Numbered from the stretch's first letter, positions 30,863 through 39,116 are shown. The stretch: DNA of 64,000 bases from CAZMCC01 sp964564695 (GCA_964564695.1 CAZMCC010000006.1:6280-70279), one strand, 5' to 3'. The notes: generated from the sequence alone by a model not told the origin. Numbers and translations are program-made.

Positions 30863-32247
30863 CGAGCCCGCCTGCGCCCACCCCTGGCCGGCTTCATCTT
30901 CTCGGCGGGCGTGCCCGCGTCGTCGAGCTTGATTCCGCGGGCCGCGGCCGTCTTGGTCCAGCTGGTGCCGTTCTCGAGCGTGGCGTCCCGGCCCGTGAGC
31001 TTCTGCCACCGGCGCACCGCCACGTCGACGAACACCGGCTGCAGCTCGATCGCCGCGAGCACGCGGCCCAGCTGCTCGGCCGCGACCAGCTGGGAGCCCG
31101 ACCCGCTGAAGGGCTCGAAGCACAGCGCCCCGGGCTCGGTGTGCTTGCGCATCGGGCGGGCGAAGATCTCGATGGGCTTCTGCGTCGGGTGCTCCTTGCC
31201 GACGCTCCGGGCCGCGCCGTCGAAGTCGATCGGCCACACGTCGGACGTCTCGCTCGCCTGCACGGGGTTGCCGCACACCGACGTCGTCCAGACCGTCGAC
31301 TCGCACCGCCGGCCCACCGGCGGCATGCTCCCCTTCTTCCAGCCCATCAGGCAGGGCTCGTGCTGGAACTGGTACATGCACCGACCGAGGATGCGCTGCG
31401 GCTTCACCCAGATGATCGTCTGGTGGGGGAAGAGATCGTGCTTCGTCCAGGCGGCCTGCAGCTCGAGGGCTCGCGGGTGGGCGTGCCAGCAGTAGACGGC
31501 GGCGTGCGGCGCCATCACGCGCGCGACGTTGCCGAACACCGCAGAGTAGAACGCGGCCGCGTCGGTGATGTCGACCTCGCGGTAGACGTTCGACCAGTCG
31601 CGCCCGCCGCCGTCGGGGCGGTCGCCGGTGTAGTTCACGATGTACGGCGGGTCTGTCGACACCAGCGCCGGCTGCCGGCCCGCGAGCACCCGGTCGACGT
31701 CGCCGGCGCCGGTGCTGTCGCCGCACAGCAGGCGGTGGTCGCCGAGCTGCCACAGGTCGCCGGCTTCGGTCACGGCCACGGGCGCAGGCTCGGGCGTCTC
31801 GTCCTCGACCAGCTCCTCGGCGCCCTTGATCCCCATCTCCTCGAGGTCCGCCGCGGTCAGACCGATCACCTCGCGCGCGTCGTCGGGGATGTCGGCGAGC
31901 AGCTGCCGCAGCACGTCGTTGTCCCACTCGCTCAGCTCGGCCAGGCGGTTGTCGGCGATCGCGTACGCCGTACGCTCGACGCCCCGCAGCGGGCTCGCCA
32001 CGGCCGCCAGGTGGGTCCAGCCCAGCTGCACCGCCGCCTGCAGCACGCCGTTGCCGGCGACCACGATGCCCTTGCGGTCGCGGAGGACCGGGCGCTGCTG
32101 GCCGAACCGGGCGAGACTCGCGGCGACCGCGTCGACGCTGCGCCTGGGGTGGGCCCGGGCGTTCGCCGGGTCCTGGTGCAGTTTGCCGATCGGCACCAGC
32201 TGCGCGAGCAGTTCAGGAGCGCCTTGCCAGACCCGTCCCTTTGCCAT
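30856..32247 (-). CDS. ParB-like nuclease domain fused to a DNA N4/N6 methyltransferase
   Basis: 463 residues. Residues about 10-110 are ParB/Srx-like: QLVPIGKLHQDPANARAHP, SLARFGQQRPVLRDRKGIVVAGNGVLQAA. Residues about 165-430 form an N6/N4 methyltransferase of the beta class: GDHRLLCGDST, catalytic DPPY at 199-202, HPTQKPIEIFARPMRKHTEPG, and the AdoMet motif FEPFSGSG. The tail is basic. Such fusions are common in prophages and act as solitary methylases. No restriction gene accompanies it. Its first 35 bases overlap the XRE regulator gene, so the two are co-transcribed leftward. Confidence 0.9.
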   Translation of the reverse strand: MAKGRVWQGAPELLAQLVPIGKLHQDPANARAHPRRSVDAVAASLARFGQQRPVLRDRKGIVVAGNGVLQAAVQLGWTHLAAVASPLRGVERTAYAIADNRLAELSEWDNDVLRQLLADIPDDAREVIGLTAADLEEMGIKGAEELVEDETPEPAPVAVTEAGDLWQLGDHRLLCGDSTGAGDVDRVLAGRQPALVSTDPPYIVNYTGDRPDGGGRDWSNVYREVDITDAAAFYSAVFGNVARVMAPHAAVYCWHAHPRALELQAAWTKHDLFPHQTIIWVKPQRILGRCMYQFQHEPCLMGWKKGSMPPVGRRCESTVWTTSVCGNPVQASETSDVWPIDFDGAARSVGKEHPTQKPIEIFARPMRKHTEPGALCFEPFSGSGSQLVAAEQLGRVLAAIELQPVFVDVAVRRWQKLTGRDATLENGTSWTKTAAARGIKLDDAGTPAEKMKPARGGRRRARR

Positions 32248-32443
32248 CGGTGTCTCCCCGGATGGCGACGTACAGGCCGAGCTCGTGCATGATCGGCAGC
32301 AGGTGCTTGAGCTTGATCGACGGTCCCCCGTTGAGCCAGCGCCCGATGATGTGCCGGCTCACGCCGGTGCGGGCGGCCAGGACGATGATCGTCATCTTCT
32401 TCGCGTGCATCCGTGCTTGGACCAGCCGAGCGACTTCATCCAT
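32213..32443 (-). CDS. XRE-type helix-turn-helix regulator, 76 aa
   Basis: Start at ATG 32443 (DEVARLVQARMHAKKMTI...). The upstream in-frame extension lacks a domain. Helix-turn-helix: MTIIVLAARTGVSRHIIGRWLNGG, then IKLKHLLPIMHELGLYVAI. The size and single domain suit a Cro/CI-like switch or methylase control protein. It is divergent from the integrase across 320 bases, where it probably binds, and overlaps the methyltransferase downstream. Confidence 0.78.
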   Translation of the reverse strand: MDEVARLVQARMHAKKMTIIVLAARTGVSRHIIGRWLNGGPSIKLKHLLPIMHELGLYVAIRGDTDGKGTGLARRS

Positions 32444-32763
32444 GACGTGTCGCCGTTGGTAGTAGACCGAAGGTGAGATGAGCCCGTGCGCACCAGCTGC
32501 GCAAAGCGACCGCCGCGGCGACCGATTTGTGAAGACTCGCGTAAGGAACAAACGGCCAGGATGGCTGACTGCGCACGGGTGCGCGAACGCAGGAGGCCCC
32601 TCTCGTGGAGCCGGCGCGCCGCTCACCCGCGCCGGGGTCCGCTCACGCGTGCGTTCCCACCCCGGCAATCGTGCTCCGAGTCATCGTTCAAACGCAGGAG
32701 GGCCCTGAGCAGGGGGTCAATATTCTCTTGCGTTTTGAGAGGTCCTCTGGCACACTCCCGTGC
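32444..32763. promoter_or_regulatory. Divergent control region between XRE regulator and integrase
   Basis: 320 bases without a convincing gene. Visible structure: a 16-base direct repeat AACGCAGGAGGCCCCT at 32584-32599 and 32691-32706 (15 of 16 identical), a second pair CCGCTCAC(C/G)CG near 32625-32655, and an AT-richer stretch with TATTCT about 40 bases before the integrase ATG, a possible -10. The repeats are candidate operator or accessory recombination sites. Confidence 0.4.
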
Positions 32764-34110
32764 ATGACACATTCCCCCGCTTACCCGGGAGTGTGCACGG
32801 ACGCAACTCGTTCTGATCTCGAAGAGCACGTGGTCGGCCGCATTGACGCGCCGCCGGACCAGCTCAAAACCACGATCGCGGAGTGGCTCGACGAGCTCGA
32901 CGCGCTCGGCAGATCCGGCGAAACGGTGCGGGCCTACCGCACGTTCGTGCAGTCGCTCGTCGCTGACCGAGGTTGGACCAAGGACTCGGACATCACGTAC
33001 GCCGCCGCGACGAAGTGGATGGGGGCGAAGCGCAAGTCGGGCGACTGGATGGGCACGACCTATAACAACAACCTCAGCAAGATCCGGTCGCTCACCGATT
33101 ACATGAGACGGACCGGCCGCGTGCAGTCCGACCCGCTCGGGGACGCGCGCAGGTGCGAGGACGACGGTGGCCAGGGCGCCCGAGCGTCGACCACCGATCA
33201 GGCCCTGGCGATGGTCCGGCACGCGTGGGCCCGGCAGATCGCCGATCGCCGGTGCCGATCGAACCGGGCTCTGCAGCGGTTGTGCCAGTTCACCTGCGCT
33301 CTGCGTCGCGGCGAGCCGAAACTGTGGCGGTGGAAGCACATGCGGCTCGACGACGAGATTGAGCACGTCGCCTGGACCAAGGACATCCAAAAGAACGGCC
33401 GCGACGAGGACGTCGCGCTGACGGCCGAGGCGGCTGCGCTGCTCCGCCGGCACCGCGAGGCGATGCGCGGGGCCAAGCCGCACGTCGCTCACGACAAGAA
33501 GAACAAACGGAAGATCGTGCGCCCCGCGGACTCGAACGACCCCGAGGCGTTCGTGTTCGCGTCGGTCTCGCCGCCGCACACCTGGACCACCGACCGCGAC
33601 GAGCTGCAAATCCCGGCCACCGATCACCGCGGGCGGTCCTTCAGTCCGCACTCGGCGCGGAAGTGGTTCGAGACGGTGCTGCAGGGGGCGGGCATCCCGG
33701 ACCGGACCTGCAACGCCCTCATGCGCCACGAGGGGGACGTCGGGGGCAAGTACCTGGACATGACCCTCGAGGCCCAGGCGGCGGCCCTGAAGCACCTTCC
33801 CCGCCTCTGGCCCGAGCCCGTCCCCGAGTTATCCACAAGGGGCCAGGGTGAGGGTGGGGACTTGACAACGGCCGGGCGCCCGCCACACAGTGTGCGCGCT
33901 TACCCGGGCTCCCAAGCCCAACCAACCGACTCGGCCTTGGTCCCGTCCACGCGCCAGAATCCGGGTAAGCCTCGTGGCAACACGAGCCGGCAGCCGTGCG
34001 GCGGGACCAGGGTCGAGCGTTCTGCGGAAGATGCCCTGCCCGGGCTCGAGCAGCTCGCGAGGTTGAGTTCACCCGATTATCAGTCTGAGAATGGGCAGAG
34101 CCGGACTTGA
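32764..34110 (+). CDS. Tyrosine recombinase (phage integrase)
   Basis: 448 residues from ATG 32764. Core-binding domain: TIAEWLDELDALGRSGETVRAYRTFVQSLV, NNNLSKIRSLTDYM. Catalytic residues: Arg 181/182 (CALRRGEPKLW), Lys about 210 (TKDIQKNGRDEDV), H296-x-x-R299 (SPHSARKW), His 322 (MRHEGDVGG) and the nucleophile Tyr 330 (KYLDMT). After it comes a low-complexity tail of about 100 residues. The reading frame continues 19 bases into the 3' end of tRNA-Phe, which provides its stop. This identifies the tRNA as the attachment site and this end as the int-proximal prophage end. Confidence 0.92.
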   Translation: MTHSPAYPGVCTDATRSDLEEHVVGRIDAPPDQLKTTIAEWLDELDALGRSGETVRAYRTFVQSLVADRGWTKDSDITYAAATKWMGAKRKSGDWMGTTYNNNLSKIRSLTDYMRRTGRVQSDPLGDARRCEDDGGQGARASTTDQALAMVRHAWARQIADRRCRSNRALQRLCQFTCALRRGEPKLWRWKHMRLDDEIEHVAWTKDIQKNGRDEDVALTAEAAALLRRHREAMRGAKPHVAHDKKNKRKIVRPADSNDPEAFVFASVSPPHTWTTDRDELQIPATDHRGRSFSPHSARKWFETVLQGAGIPDRTCNALMRHEGDVGGKYLDMTLEAQAAALKHLPRLWPEPVPELSTRGQGEGGDLTTAGRPPHSVRAYPGSQAQPTDSALVPSTRQNPGKPRGNTSRQPCGGTRVERSAEDALPGLEQLARLSSPDYQSENGQSRT

Positions 34111-34126
34111 ACCGGCGACCCCGGCA
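34092..34126. other. Probable attR core within the tRNA-Phe 3' part
   Basis: The prophage lies on the 3' side of the tRNA and the integrase gene reaches base 34110, so the crossover core should lie in the T arm and acceptor region here. The matching attL is outside the window, so core limits cannot be set. Confidence 0.5.
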
Positions 34127-34164
34127 TTTTCAGTGCCGTGCTCTACCAACTGAGCTATCTGCCC
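34092..34164 (-). tRNA. tRNA-Phe (GAA)
   Basis: 73 bases. Acceptor arms GGGCAGA/TCTGCCC pair perfectly, discriminator A. D arm GCTC...GAGC. Anticodon arm CGGCA-CTGAAAA-TGCCG with GAA anticodon. T arm GCCGG-TTCAAGT-CCGGC. CCA is not encoded. The integrase gene ends inside its 3' part, as expected for a tRNA used as attB. Confidence 0.97.
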
Positions 34165-34210
34165 GCACGCCGTCCACCTGCACGGCCCACCCGCTTCCCG
34201 CGGGGATGGA

Positions 34211-34238
34211 AGGCTACCACCCGACCGCGACGGGTCAA
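34211..34238 (-). promoter_or_regulatory. Promoter of tRNA-Phe
   Basis: On the minus strand TTGACC (34233-34238) and TAGCCT (34211-34216) are 16 bases apart and about 47 bases before the tRNA 5' end, a normal sigma-70-type arrangement. Prediction from sequence only. Confidence 0.45.
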
Positions 34239-34346
34239 GGTTCGCCGTCACCCTTGTTCTGGCCCCCCGCGCCCATCCCGTGTTCCAACCCCTTGTTCCG
34301 GCCCAGGTTCCGATGGGAAATGGAACGGGCCTCCCGCCTCCCGCGC

Positions 34347-34964
34347 CTACCGCGGCCCCAGCGCCACAAGGTCGCTGTAACTCCCGCTGATCGGCTCCCC
34401 CAACGCCGGCGTGAACGCCTCGCGAAGCCCCGCCACGGCCGCCCGGGCGTGCTCGTGCGTGCGCAGCCCCGGCATCACCACGGCCTCGAATTCCAAAAAC
34501 CGCCCCAATCCCTCCACATCATCCAGGTGCAGCGCCACATCCCGGACCACCCACACCTCGCGCCGCTTGCGGACCGTCAGCCACACGCCCAGCTCCCCCG
34601 ACCCGTAGCGGGCCCGGAACGCGTCGGGGTCGAGGATCACGTAGTCGCTGTCGCGCACGCCCGTCGTGTTCGACCGCTGATAGTGGATGTACTCGGTGCG
34701 TGCCCGCGCCCCCCCGCCCCCCCCACCCGCGCCGTCCCCGCCGGCTCCCGCATTCACATCCGCGCCCCACAACGCAGCGCTCGGACCCGCCGCGGGCGCG
34801 ACGACGGGTCGGATCTCGCGGCGCTTGAGGCGCCCCGACGCGACAATGTAATACGTGTCCGTCTGGTCGATCGTCTCGACAGGGATGCCCCCCAGCGAGC
34901 GGGCGATGTGGCGCGCGAGGTTGAAGTCGCGCAGCTCGGCTTTGAATTCGGCGTTGGTGGCCAT
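34347..34964 (-). CDS. CYTH-domain protein (class IV adenylate cyclase-like)
   Basis: 205 residues from ATG 34964. A TTG at 35006 overlapping the ligA stop (TTGA) is an alternative start. The CYTH pattern is clear: NAEFKAELRDF, HIARSLGGIPVETIDQTDTYYIVASGRLKRREI, YIHYQRSNTTGVRDSDYVI, VWLTVRKRREVWVVRDVALHLDDVEGLGRFLEFEAVV. The ExK motif is present as EFKAEL. CYTH enzymes act on triphosphates (cyclase, thiamine triphosphatase or tripolyphosphatase). The exact substrate cannot be told. A Gly-rich insert encoded by C7/C8 runs interrupts the centre. Downstream of ligA in the same direction. Confidence 0.8.
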   Translation of the reverse strand: MATNAEFKAELRDFNLARHIARSLGGIPVETIDQTDTYYIVASGRLKRREIRPVVAPAAGPSAALWGADVNAGAGGDGAGGGGGGARARTEYIHYQRSNTTGVRDSDYVILDPDAFRARYGSGELGVWLTVRKRREVWVVRDVALHLDDVEGLGRFLEFEAVVMPGLRTHEHARAAVAGLREAFTPALGEPISGSYSDLVALGPR

Positions 34965-35002
34965 GCGTCGCGTCAGCTCCCCCCACTGCTCCGTCACCCG
35001 GC

Positions 35003-37324
35003 TCAATCCCGCACGCCCGCGGCCTTCAAGGCCTTGAGCAATTCGGGCTCCTCCATAATCGGCACGTTCAGTTCCCGAGCCTTGTCCAGCTTCGAGCCCG
35101 CGCTCGCGCCCACGACCACCAGCCCGGTCTTTGACGACACCGAACCGCTCACCTTGGCCCCAAGGTCCTCGAGCACCCCCTTGAGGACCTCACGCTCGTA
35201 GCTCTCGAGCGTCCCGGTAATCACGACGGTTTTCCCATTGAACGGCGAGTCGACGGCCGCGGCGTGGGGGGGCGCCTTCCCCGGCGGGCGATAGTCGTGA
35301 CTCGTCAGGTCCACCCCCGCGGCCCGAAGTTCCGAGAACGTTTTCTTGGCCGTCGGCGAGTGCAGGTACGCGTGCACGACCGGGGCCGTCAGCACGCCCA
35401 GGCCGGTCTCTTCGCCGCCGGGGCCGTCGCGGTCGATTCCCAGTCGCTCGGCGTCGGCCTTGCTGAGTTTCGCGTTCGGCATGAGGTCGCGGATAGACGC
35501 CGCATGCAGGGCAGCCAGATCCGCGTACCGGCGCGCCAACGCCTTCGCCGTCGAGTCGCCGACGTAACGGATGCCCATGCCCGCGAGCACCTTCCCCAGC
35601 CCGCGGCTCTTCGCGGCCTCAATCCCCGCGAGCAGGTTCTCCACCTTCTTGTCCCCCATGCGGTCGAGGGCGATGAGGGCGTCCTTGTGCTCGTGGAGAT
35701 GAAAGACGTCGGCGAAGGTGTTGAGCGGGATGGTGGGCTTTCCCTTGTCGTCGACGGCCGCCCGCACCTGGTCGACGGTCTTCTCGCCGAGACCTTCGAT
35801 GTCCATCTGCTTGCGCCCCGCGAACCAGATGAGCCGCTCGCGGACCTGGGCCGGGCACTCGGGGTTGATGCACCGGCGTGCGGTCTCGAGCGTCGGCTGG
35901 TCGACGCCCTCGGGGGGCTCGATCTCGACCGGGCCTTCGCACACCGGGCAGCGCTCCGGGGCCTCGATCTTCTGCTTCCCTCGCTTCTTGCCGACGTCCA
36001 CGCCCGCGACGTACGGGATCACCTCGCCGGCCTTCTCGACGTAGATCGTGTCGCCGATGCGGATGTCCGTCCGCGCCGCCGCCCCCCCACTCTCGTCCGT
36101 CGGATCCGTCGACGCGTCGCGCACGCGCCCGTAGTTGTGCAGCGTCGCGTGCTTCACCGTCGTGCCGCCGAGCACCACCGGCTCCATCACCGCCCGCGGC
36201 GTGATCTTCCCCGTCTTCCCCACCTGCGGCTCGACGCGGATGAGCACCGTCGTCTTCCGCTCCGCCGGGTACTTGTACGCGACGACCCAGCGCGGGCTCT
36301 TCGACGTGACACCCAGCTTCGCCTGCAGGTCGTAGCGGTCGACGCGGACGACCATGCCGTCGATCGCGGACGGGCGCTTGTGGCGTTCGACGCCGAACTT
36401 GTCGATGGCCGCGAGCACCTTGTCGATGTCGCTGGTGACGGCGAGCGGGGCGTTCACCGGCACCCCCAGCTCGCCGATGCGCTCGAGAAACGCCGTGTGC
36501 GACTCGGCGAACCTCTCATCGGACACCTGCCCGCGCCCGTGGGCCGCGAACGCGAGCTTCCGCGACGCGGCCGCGGAAGGGTCGAGCTGCTTGAGCGTCC
36601 CCGCGGCCGCGTTCCGCGGGTTCGCGAGGATCTCTTCCCCCGCTTCCTCGCGCTCCCTGTTGATGCGGACGAATTCGCTCAGCGGGAAGTACACCTCGCC
36701 GCGGATCTCGAGCACATCCGGAATAGTGCCGCCTGCGGCAGCAGGCGGTGAACCTCCGCCCTTCCCCACGCCGCGCCCCAACACCAGCGGCACGCTCCGA
36801 ATCGTCCGCACCGTGTGCGTGACGTTGTCGCCCTTGACCCCGTCGCCGCGCGTCACGGCGTGCACAAGCCGCCCCTTCTCGTACCGCAGGCTCATCGCCA
36901 CGCCGTCGATCTTGGCATCGGCAACGAGCACGGGGAGGGGGGGCAGCCCAGACCCCTTGCTCTTCTTGGCGTCTCCCGCGTCAAACAGCCCCCCATCGCT
37001 GTCGAGCCCCAACCCGCGCAGCACCCGCGCGTGCCACTCGCGGAGCATGCCCGGGTCGTACGAGTTGTCGATGCTCAGCATCGGGACGCTGTGCGCCACC
37101 GTCTTGAACCCGTCGATCGGCGCCCCGCCCACCCGCTGCGTCGGCGACGTCTCGTCCGCCAGCTCCGGGTGCGCCTTCTCCAACTCCCCGAGCTCGGCCA
37201 ACAGCCGGTCATACTCGACGTCCGCCATCACCGGCTCGGCGTCGGCGTAATACGCCCGATTCGCGCGCTCGAGCACGCGGCGAAGCTCCTCAACACGGGC
37301 GGCGGCAGGGACCGGCTTGGGCAT
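35003..37324 (-). CDS. ligA: NAD-dependent DNA ligase
   Basis: Seals nicks in replication and repair using NAD. 773 residues from ATG 37324. Ia domain: RVEELRRVLERANRAYYADAEPVMADVEYD. Adenylation motif KIDG (VADAKIDGVAMSLRYEKG). DGMVVRVDRY, then RWVVAYKYPAE. OB fold: VGKTGKITPRAVMEPV. Zn finger: CPVC...CINPECPAQ. HhH repeats: LGEKTVDQVRAA, LGKVLAGMGIRYVG. C-terminal BRCT (GKTVVITGTLESYEREVLK). It is about 100 aa longer than E. coli LigA. One reason is a Gly/Pro/Ala insert around residues 185-200 created by an in-frame palindromic repeat. Confidence 0.96.
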   Translation of the reverse strand: MPKPVPAAARVEELRRVLERANRAYYADAEPVMADVEYDRLLAELGELEKAHPELADETSPTQRVGGAPIDGFKTVAHSVPMLSIDNSYDPGMLREWHARVLRGLGLDSDGGLFDAGDAKKSKGSGLPPLPVLVADAKIDGVAMSLRYEKGRLVHAVTRGDGVKGDNVTHTVRTIRSVPLVLGRGVGKGGGSPPAAAGGTIPDVLEIRGEVYFPLSEFVRINREREEAGEEILANPRNAAAGTLKQLDPSAAASRKLAFAAHGRGQVSDERFAESHTAFLERIGELGVPVNAPLAVTSDIDKVLAAIDKFGVERHKRPSAIDGMVVRVDRYDLQAKLGVTSKSPRWVVAYKYPAERKTTVLIRVEPQVGKTGKITPRAVMEPVVLGGTTVKHATLHNYGRVRDASTDPTDESGGAAARTDIRIGDTIYVEKAGEVIPYVAGVDVGKKRGKQKIEAPERCPVCEGPVEIEPPEGVDQPTLETARRCINPECPAQVRERLIWFAGRKQMDIEGLGEKTVDQVRAAVDDKGKPTIPLNTFADVFHLHEHKDALIALDRMGDKKVENLLAGIEAAKSRGLGKVLAGMGIRYVGDSTAKALARRYADLAALHAASIRDLMPNAKLSKADAERLGIDRDGPGGEETGLGVLTAPVVHAYLHSPTAKKTFSELRAAGVDLTSHDYRPPGKAPPHAAAVDSPFNGKTVVITGTLESYEREVLKGVLEDLGAKVSGSVSSKTGLVVVGASAGSKLDKARELNVPIMEEPELLKALKAAGVRD
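36729..36748. repeat. Palindromic repeat inside ligA
   Basis: CCGCCTGC (36729-36736), GGCA loop, GCAGGCGG (36741-36748). It encodes part of a SPPAAAGG insert between the adenylation-domain strand VPLVLGRG and DVLEIRGEVYF, keeping the frame. It has the look of a dispersed intergenic palindrome that entered the gene. Confidence 0.6.
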
Positions 37325-37920
37325 GGGGCGATGGTACAACGGGGCGAGGGATGCTCAAGTATGGGTGGCATGCTCAAGCCGCCTTGGGCTTGAGCATGGT
37401 TGGAGGGCCGCGCGAAACGGCGGCCGTGAGTCCGCTGACGCCTCCCTCTCCCTTGTCGAGCTTTGGTGGGGGGGCGACAAGGGACAGGGCGGGGTGAGGG
37501 CTTGACGGCTCCGTCGTTCTCGAAGTCTCGGGCGCGGAGAGGCGTCGCCGTGCGGTTTGCGCGCAGGTCGTCAACCGGTCTTTGGAGGCTTGAAGGAGAG
37601 GGAGGAGGAGAGCCCTCACCCCTGCCCCCCCACACGTCTCCCTCCGCAGAGCCGGAGGGAGAGGGGGGAGGCGCAGTGATTGGGGAGGGCGGAGGCCCGT
37701 CGCTGACGCTCCGGGTTCGTTGGGCGGGAGGTGAGGCGAGGCGAAGGATGGCGACGGCGGCGAGGCGGCGCTCGCGGAGGTGGGCTTTCTTGTCGTTGAT
37801 GAGTGCGACGAGGGTGTCGAAGGCGGCGCGGATGGCGGCGGCGAGCTGCTCGTGGGGGATGACGAGGTGGGTGAGGGACATGTGTGTCGCGGGGGCGGCG
37901 GCGGTGGGTGTGTGTGCCAT
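37228..37920 (-). CDS. Repeat-associated small protein A (paralogue at 44817-45479)
   Basis: From ATG 37920 the first about 62 residues (MAHTPTAAAPATHMS, then AAAIRAAFDTLVALINDKKAHLRERRLAAVAILRL) match the paralogue at 45479, with several silent codon differences that suggest selection on protein. After that the frame becomes Pro/Ser/Arg-rich and contains dispersed repeats. It runs 97 bases into ligA, so the true end may be earlier. The 5' flank is also duplicated. The conserved core looks like a short helical, perhaps DNA-related, domain. Family not recognised. Confidence 0.5.
   Translation of the reverse strand: MAHTPTAAAPATHMSLTHLVIPHEQLAAAIRAAFDTLVALINDKKAHLRERRLAAVAILRLASPPAQRTRSVSDGPPPSPITAPPPSPSGSAEGDVWGGRGEGSPPPSPSSLQRPVDDLRANRTATPLRARDFENDGAVKPSPRPVPCRPPTKARQGRGRRQRTHGRRFARPSNHAQAQGGLSMPPILEHPSPRCTIAPCPSRSLPPPVLRSFAACSSARIGRITPTPSR
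37369..37398. repeat. CATGCTCAAGCC inverted repeat, copy 1
   Basis: 12-bp perfect arms (37369-37380 and 37387-37398) with a 6-base loop, flanked on the left by GGGTGG. A second copy with identical arms and loop length, in opposite orientation by its flank, is at 44173-44202. Confidence 0.7.
37702..37730. repeat. Planctomycete-type dispersed repeat (CGCTGACGCTCCGGGTTCG)
   Basis: The segment GGCCCGTCGCTGACGCTC followed by CGGGTTCGTTGGG recurs nearly identically at 45245-45275, inside the duplicated segment. Similar sequence strings are widespread in planctomycete genomes (from memory). It is translated as Pro/Arg-rich filler in the small protein frames. Confidence 0.5.
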
Positions 37921-37988
37921 GCGGGGTATTTTCTCAGGCCGTGGGGAATGTGCAAGAGGGAAGTTGGTAAGTACGGAAATCTGCGCGC

Positions 37989-38036
37989 AAATGCGTACTT
38001 GCGCCTTTGTGCGCACAAAGGCGCAAGTACGCATTT
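37989..38036. repeat. 48-base perfect palindrome
   Basis: AAATGCGTACTTGCGCCTTTGTGC and its exact reverse complement meet without a spacer. Imperfect pairing continues outward for about six more bases (GCGCGC/GTGCGC). It lies between the start of small protein A and folD. The left arm begins in the motif AAATCTGCGCGCAAATGCG shared with the copy at 45.54 kb, where the palindrome is absent. Confidence 0.85.
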
Positions 38037-38103
38037 GTGCGCGCAAAGGCGGAGATGCGCGTGATGGGAGCGACTGGTGATGCGTGTCCCCGGGGCGGGT
38101 GGG

Positions 38104-38136
38104 GACCCGGACCTTCGAAGATTCAGGTCCGGCGTC
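38104..38136. repeat. 33-base palindromic element, copy 1
   Basis: GACCCGGACCT-TCGAAGATTC-AGGTCCGGCGTC: an 8-bp stem CCGGACCT/AGGTCCGG with flanking conserved bases. Intergenic, upstream of folD. Other copies: 44961, 45162, 59446, 61102, 61632, all in the same orientation. Confidence 0.8.
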
Positions 38137-38240
38137 GGGGACGCGCGAGTCCGAGTGCCGGGGGACTCACGCACTACCGGCCCAGAGCGGCCGGCAGTGG
38201 CACCCTTCCCGCCCGGTCATGTCCGCCCTACAACTTCCCC

Positions 38241-39116
38241 ATGCCCGCCCGGATCATCGACGGCAAGGCACTCGCCTCCAGCACCCGCGCCCACATCGCG
38301 GCCCGGGTCGCTGCGCTCAAGGCTCGCAACAAGGTTGTGCGCCTGGACGCCGTGCTGTGCGGGGATACCGACAACGCATCACGCCTGTACGCCGTCAACC
38401 AGGGCAAGACGTGCGCCGAGGTGGGGATCGAGTACAAGCTGCACGAGCTGGCGGCGGGCTCCAAGTACGACGACATCGCGGGGCGAGTGCTCGTGCTCAA
38501 CACCTTCGACGATGTGCACGCGATCATGCTGCACCTCCCGCTGCCCGAGGGCGTCGACCCCTACACGATCCAGAAGCTCATCGCGCCCGAGAAGGACGTC
38601 GAGGGCGTCAACCCGGCGAACATCGGCAACATCGTGTACGGCCGCTCGAGCCTCGCCCCGTGCACCGCCCTCGCGACGGTGAAGATGATCGAGTCGTGCC
38701 TCGCGGGGGGGGGCACCGAATCGCTGAAGGGCAAGCTCGCCGTCTGCATCGGCGCCGGCGATGTGGTCGGCAAGCCGATCGCGGTCATGCTCATGCGCAA
38801 GGAGGCAACGGTCGTCTCGTGCAACAAGTTCACGCCCGGGATCGTCGAGCTGGCCCGTCAGGCGGACATGCTGATCGCGGCCGCGGGCGTGCCGGAGCTT
38901 GTGCGGGCGGAGTGGATCAAGCCGGGGGCGATCGTGATCGACGTGGGGGTGAACCGCGTGCAGCAGCCCGACGGGAAGATGAAGACCGTCGGCGACGTGG
39001 CCTTCGAGGAGTGCTCGCGGCTCGCGTCGTGGATCAGCCCCGTTCCGGGTGGCGTGGGGCCGATGACGGTGGCGATGCTCCTGCTGAACGTCGTGGAAGC
39101 GGCCGAACGCGGGTGA
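38241..39116 (+). CDS. folD: Methylenetetrahydrofolate dehydrogenase/cyclohydrolase
   Basis: One-carbon metabolism enzyme interconverting 5,10-methylene-, methenyl- and 10-formyl-tetrahydrofolate. 291 residues from ATG 38241. Catalytic Tyr/Lys pair: ASRLYAVNQGKTCAEVGI. The usual VQLPLP motif reads MLHLPLP, so the conserved Gln (Q98 in E. coli) is His. KDVEGVNPANIG keeps the Asp. NADP-binding: CIGAGDVVGKPIAVMLMRKEATV. C-terminus: SPVPGGVGPMTVAMLLLN. A G9 run encodes AGGGG at about residue 155. It stands alone, with a repeat-rich leader. Confidence 0.93.
   Translation: MPARIIDGKALASSTRAHIAARVAALKARNKVVRLDAVLCGDTDNASRLYAVNQGKTCAEVGIEYKLHELAAGSKYDDIAGRVLVLNTFDDVHAIMLHLPLPEGVDPYTIQKLIAPEKDVEGVNPANIGNIVYGRSSLAPCTALATVKMIESCLAGGGTESLKGKLAVCIGAGDVVGKPIAVMLMRKEATVVSCNKFTPGIVELARQADMLIAAAGVPELVRAEWIKPGAIVIDVGVNRVQQPDGKMKTVGDVAFEECSRLASWISPVPGGVGPMTVAMLLLNVVEAAERG

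Noticed and set aside
37374..38174. Candidate CRISPR-like array in the repeat region upstream of folD
   Set aside because: The repeats are different palindromes and heptamers without regular spacers, and no cas genes are present.
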